A stretch of 64,000 nt of DNA, from NCBI GenBank assembly GCA_036365145.1, contig JAEOAD010000603.1:62001-126000 (forward strand). The letters run 5' to 3'. This document shows, in pieces, positions 59,931-64,000 of this stretch. The position numbers and the translations under genes were made by a program. Position 1 is the first letter of the stretch. Each line of letters opens with the position of its first letter. The DNA is from Orientallactaga sibirica (Eukaryota; Chordata; Mammalia; Rodentia; Dipodidae). The notes below the pieces were generated by a model. It was not told where the DNA came from and made no database searches. It saw nothing but the letters and a program-made list of their open reading frames with translations.

Positions 59931-60083
59931 GGGTGGCATACACCTCAGAATGTTTTCCATGCAAGCCAGGCACTTTCAGCAACAAACCAGGTTCATTTAA
60001 TTGCCAAGTATGTCCCAGAAACACCTATTCTGAGAAGGGGGCCAAAGAATGCATATGGTGTAAAGAGGACTCCCAGTTTTCAG
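59931..60083 (+). CDS. ELAPOR2: ELAPOR2 coding exon (sixth visible)
   Basis: The 153-nt exon lies between a CCCACACAG acceptor and a GTAGGG donor. Its first two bases complete a Gly codon, and it ends in phase 1. It encodes VAYTSECFPCKPGTFSN, then CQVCPRNTYSEKGAKEC, and ends DSQFS. Six cysteines in C-x2-C and C-x-C-type spacing form the TNFR/GFR-like cysteine-rich repeat of the family. By memory the human protein has Arg where this copy reads Trp (ECIWCKED); a CpG transition would explain it. Confidence 0.95.
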
Positions 60084-60644
60084 GTAGGGGTAGTTTACAC
60101 TGTTCTAAGTTAATGTGGGTCAGGTGTATATTCCTACTGCACAAGACGTGTGATAGTAATGGTGATCAAAAGTGATATGTGAACCCACAGTTAAGGGAGA
60201 AAATATGAGATCACATTGTCCCTTTCTGCATGACTTTCTTCTTTTGTATATGATTTTCTTTCATTGCACATTCTGCAGATAATTGGTGCAGATATGTTTA
60301 TACAGTCTAATGAAGTTTTTACTTTCAGATGATTTGTTGGCCTAAAGATGTTCTTAGAAACTTCTAATTTGTTCCAAATTTCTGGTGTTCAATGATAATA
60401 GAAAAGAAAAATAATACCCTCCTGGAAGAAACTGTGGTTTGTCCTCAGGTGTATTATGCAAGCATTTGTTGCACCTTATAGGGAAATAAACATGTAGGCC
60501 TTTATTTTCTTTCTGCCTAAGTTATTCTGGTTTGGTTATTTTACGTTTTTAGTTTGCTTTTATGTTTTGATGTTTGTCTTTTCTTAGCATCACAAAGAAA
60601 TTGACCCATTTCTGAAATACTTTGTGTGTGGGTGTGTGTTACAG
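60084..60644 (+). other. ELAPOR2: ELAPOR2 intron, 561 bp
   Basis: GTAGGG to TGTTACAG; no repeat recognised. Confidence 0.93.
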
Positions 60645-60733
60645 AGGAGGGAGCCAGTGTGTGTGTGGAGCGCCCACCCTGCACTACCAAAGACTACTTC
60701 CAGATCCACACTCCATGTGATGAAGAGGGAAAG
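60645..60733 (+). CDS. ELAPOR2: ELAPOR2 coding exon (seventh and last visible)
   Basis: The 89-nt exon starts after TGTTACAG and ends at GTATCA. The first two bases complete a Glu codon, and the exon ends in phase 0 after Lys. It encodes EEGASVCVERPPCTTKDY then FQIHTPCDEEGK, with three cysteines. In known ELAPOR2 the protein continues TQIMYKW; no matching exon occurs in the remaining 3.3 kb, so the next exon is beyond the window. The preceding intron is only 561 bp. Confidence 0.95.
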
Positions 60734-63700
60734 GTATCAGTGTTCACCTCCACACATGTTTATCCATCTCCACCCTTCTGTTTGCTCATGAGAGACTTGT
60801 CAGACATGTATGCAGAAAGTACAGAAGAAACTCAAGAGTTGAGGTGTTGAGACCTGCCTTTGTGAATTTGGCTTTCCAATCTGACACTACTTAGGTCATC
60901 ATAAATTATTTGATGGATCTAAGCTTCAGATTTTTTTTGTCACGTGTAAAATAGGGCTAATATTGATACTTACTTCATAAAGCTGCTCTACGTTCACATA
61001 AGACATTCAAGTCCTTGCCCAAAGCCTGCACACAGCGAGTGCTGCACAAGTTACTGTGATTTCTTCACACCTCCCTTTGCTATAAGTAGTCATCTTTAGA
61101 AGAGCACAGCTTGAAAATGCATGCTACAACTCACAGAATGAAAACATCTTGTAGCTTCTAACTGTTGGATTATTCAATAGTCTTTATCACTAAAAGCTCT
61201 GCTTTGGCTAATTCAGTCATGGTAGATTATTGTGTAATTGCATTTAGAAAATGTAAAGTAATTACCATGTACATGACATTTAGCCAGAGGGAAAATGCAC
61301 CGATGAACTCTGTAGTTGACCCACCATTTTCTTAATTAAAGAATTATCCTATCCCAGCCCAGGCCCAGATTAAAATGGCAGCTGTGCAGAGTTCTTTAGC
61401 TATGTCTGCATCTTTGAAATAATGATATTTATGTTTTGTCTCTGTTTGGAAAAAATGTCTAGATGTTAGAAAAATGTTTTACTTTCTTTTTCTAATTTTG
61501 CATGTATATGCTCTAATCTGTACCTTTCATATTTACATGAACATCATTTTTGCCTATAGGGCTTTGCATTTTTTAAAGTTTTATTGAGATAGCGTTCTCA
61601 TACCATGTACTTGATCTACTTACTGCTTACAATTCAAGATTTGGTATACTTACCACAGTCTAATTTTAGAACATTTTCTTGCCTAAAGCCATGGTGAGAC
61701 CCTCCAGTTCAGTGTTAAATCCTTGTGGTGTAAGCTCAAAAAGGAGATCACAACCAGGGTTATTAGACATTTTGAACAAGGAGGAAGAGATATCTGCAAA
61801 GCAAACTAGACAAGTAACTAAGACCATCTAGAAAAAGAATTCAGGTAGTTGCTGAAATGTAATTGGTAAAGCTATAGTTGGAAGGTAGGAATGGGCCAGT
61901 CTCAAACAATCTGGCAGAATGGCGGGGTGGTTGCAAGAGCGACAAAAGCCCAGTGTTTGCAGTGGGAAAAGATGAAGGTTTAGGAGAGGCAGGTAGGCAA
62001 ATAGTAGCCTCTGGGGCAAAGATCACCTAAGCCAGAATGCCCTGGGGCAGAAGGCAGTTAGCTCAGGAGCAGTTGGTAAGCCCTCATAGAGCAATTAGGG
62101 CTGGTGAATTCAACCAAGACAATGGCTTAGTGTATTTGTGTGGGTCCATGGACAAGTCCCACCTAAAAAGTTGTGTGAATTTTTGTCTAAGCCTTAAATT
62201 TTATTTTGATATGGGAACCATCCTCCTTAGGTTTCTTTTTTTTTTTTTTTTTTTTTTTTAAGGATAGTGTTTTCATACTTACTATAGACATTGTAGTTCT
62301 TTTGTAATCATGATTATATTCTGGTAAATTTTACTCTATTAAGAGGGTTTTGCTGTCCCCAAAACATTTCATAATTGCATCTCAAGTTGTCAGAGAATGA
62401 GTTGATTATTTTCTTTTCACCTGCATTATGAGCCATCTGTTTCTAAGCATCATTAATATTAACTATTAGCTTTCCCAGTCAGCTAAGCTTGGAAGCATCT
62501 GCCCCATTAGAGAGACAGAGAAGCAATCTGCTATATGAAACAAAACCAGTAAAACAAAACTTTTACTATGGAGCACTTGAAATCTGGCTTCTACTTTTTA
62601 AATGTTTAAAGGTGGCACATATTTTCTAATTTCTAACATTTTTGTTTGGTTACAATGGAAGTCATGTGGTTATTACGCTTCTCAAAATACAATGTACGTT
62701 TTGTTATCTTCATTGTCACCAAACTGACACTCCTTAAATGATGCAACTTGAGCATTTACTATTTGTATATGACTATAGGGAAAATTAAATAGCTCTAATC
62801 TTGAGTATTTCCTTGTTTGCAGACATGAGGATAATAATTGCTATTCTCAAAGATGTCCCCATATGAGGACCACTGATTCTTCAAATGTAGCAGTTCACAC
62901 CTTTTTATTAGTGTAAAAGAAAGTCAGGAAAGTAGTAATTTGACTAGGATTTTCAAGATGTTTTCTATACTCATTAGTTCAGAAATTTAAAAATCCAGTC
63001 TCTCTACTACAATGATGATTCATTTGTTTAGATCCTCTGAGTTGAATGTTGCCTTTCTAGAGGGAAGCTGAGAGTCTTTTACGTATATGATATCTAATTA
63101 ATTTTTTCAGCTACTTAGAAAGAATCAACTATAGAAGCCATTATTTTAGATGGTACCAGAGGCAAATGGGTGAACTGCATGGCTAGTGTGTCATGACATA
63201 AACTACAAAATGAATGTAATAAAAGGGAGTTTTAAAAATAAAATATGTTATTTATCATTTTATCAAGACATCTACTTTTAAACTGTTCTCAGTATCCTTC
63301 TTCACATAAGGTAATAGATTCTTCAATAAGAATATTTGAGGATAAAATTGTGTGGCTTTATTAAGAGCTCACTACATATGACTTTCTACTAATGAGAAAC
63401 AGTGGTGGATAATTCTCTGTAATTTTGGTTCAGTAGTTTCAATAGTAGACTCCCTGTTGCAGAAGTGTTTTGTTTTTTTTAAAGGAGAAAGAACACTTTC
63501 AAAAGTCCTATGTCTGGTGAATGGAACATTTAGGTTCTTTTGAAAACTATATTTAGTTACAAGACAGCAGATTTATTTTTCTATTTGAACTAAAGTTCTT
63601 TCTTTTCTTAACTTTGCATATCAGTTAGTTTAGAACAGCTAGCCCATGTGGTATTCATGGTTTTCAAGTGAAAAAAACTTTGAGTTTGGCTGAGCTACAG

Positions 63701-64000
63701 CTATTTTCTTGTTTTATGTATGGGCTGAATGCTGTCTGGGAACATAAAAGATGAAAGTGTTTACAAAACTATTCTCGTGGGGAGCAGAGAATCCTTTGCC
63801 TTTGAGCTCAGAGCACATGGAACAGGTCTACAAAGTCGTTTTACCTCTTGGCGTCTAACAGGTTACTGAAAGACTCAGCAAGTACAGAGAAAGAGAGCAA
63901 GAAAGAGAAAGAGACACACACACAGAGAGGGAGAGAATGGGCCTCTAGATGCTGCAATTGAACTCTAGATTCATGTATTGCTTTGTGCATCTGGCTTTAT
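60734..64000 (+). other. ELAPOR2: ELAPOR2 intron, 5' part
   Basis: Starts GTATCA and runs past the window end. Mostly unrecognised AT-rich sequence with a T24 run at 62236-62259. No further ELAPOR2 exon was found. Confidence 0.85.
63875..64000 (-). repeat. B2-like SINE, cut by window edge
   Basis: GA-rich tail at 63880-63935, then GCAATTGAACTCTAGATTCA and TTTGTGCATCTGGCTTTA: the 3' half of an antisense copy. Confidence 0.8.

Overview
The window is vertebrate genomic DNA from a rodent. It is AT-rich, full of interspersed repeats, and holds one split protein-coding gene on the + strand. The gene is ELAPOR2 (KIAA1324L/EIG121L), a type I membrane protein. Seven consecutive coding exons are visible at 24689-24809, 48141-48336, 52677-52824, 56345-56431, 58782-58887, 59931-60083 and 60645-60733. 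Each has AG/GT splice borders and compatible phases. Together they give 900 nt, or 300 codons, without a stop. They encode the cysteine-rich N-terminal part of the ectodomain. The first exon (signal peptide), the MRH-type region, the membrane segment and the tail lie outside the window. No other functional protein gene and no functional RNA gene was found.

The repeats point to a mouse-like rodent (Myodonta). There are B1, ID and B4-like SINEs, MaLR LTRs and rodent L1 elements. The commonest SINE is a tRNA-headed, B2-like family with a CT/GA-rich stretch before its tail. I associate this family with jerboas (Dipodoidea, e.g. Jaculus); that assignment is from memory and is moderately sure.

Layout. 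1-24688 is intron (intron 1 if the exon numbering is right). It holds a long antisense L1 (7338 to about 14200, perhaps 15370) that is broken by a B1 and by a solo class II ERV LTR, plus two minisatellite-like stretches, SINEs, and a sense-oriented class I ERV LTR that ends 0.7 kb before the first visible exon. 24810-48140 is a 23.3-kb intron with ancient sense L1 fragments (about 29640-33150), a composite antisense L1 block (34069-39950) into which a second L1 inserted with a 5' inversion and a 15-bp target duplication, a young-looking complete MaLR element (43654-45524), and a five-copy 59-bp minisatellite. 48337-60644 has shorter introns with SINEs, a G-quadruplex motif and a strong CTCF-type motif. 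60734-64000 is the start of the next intron.

I found no evidence of a new multi-gene system. The observations most worth checking concern how the mobile elements inserted (nested, inverted or recently duplicated) and possible regulatory cargo (CTCF-like cores, a sense LTR upstream of an exon).
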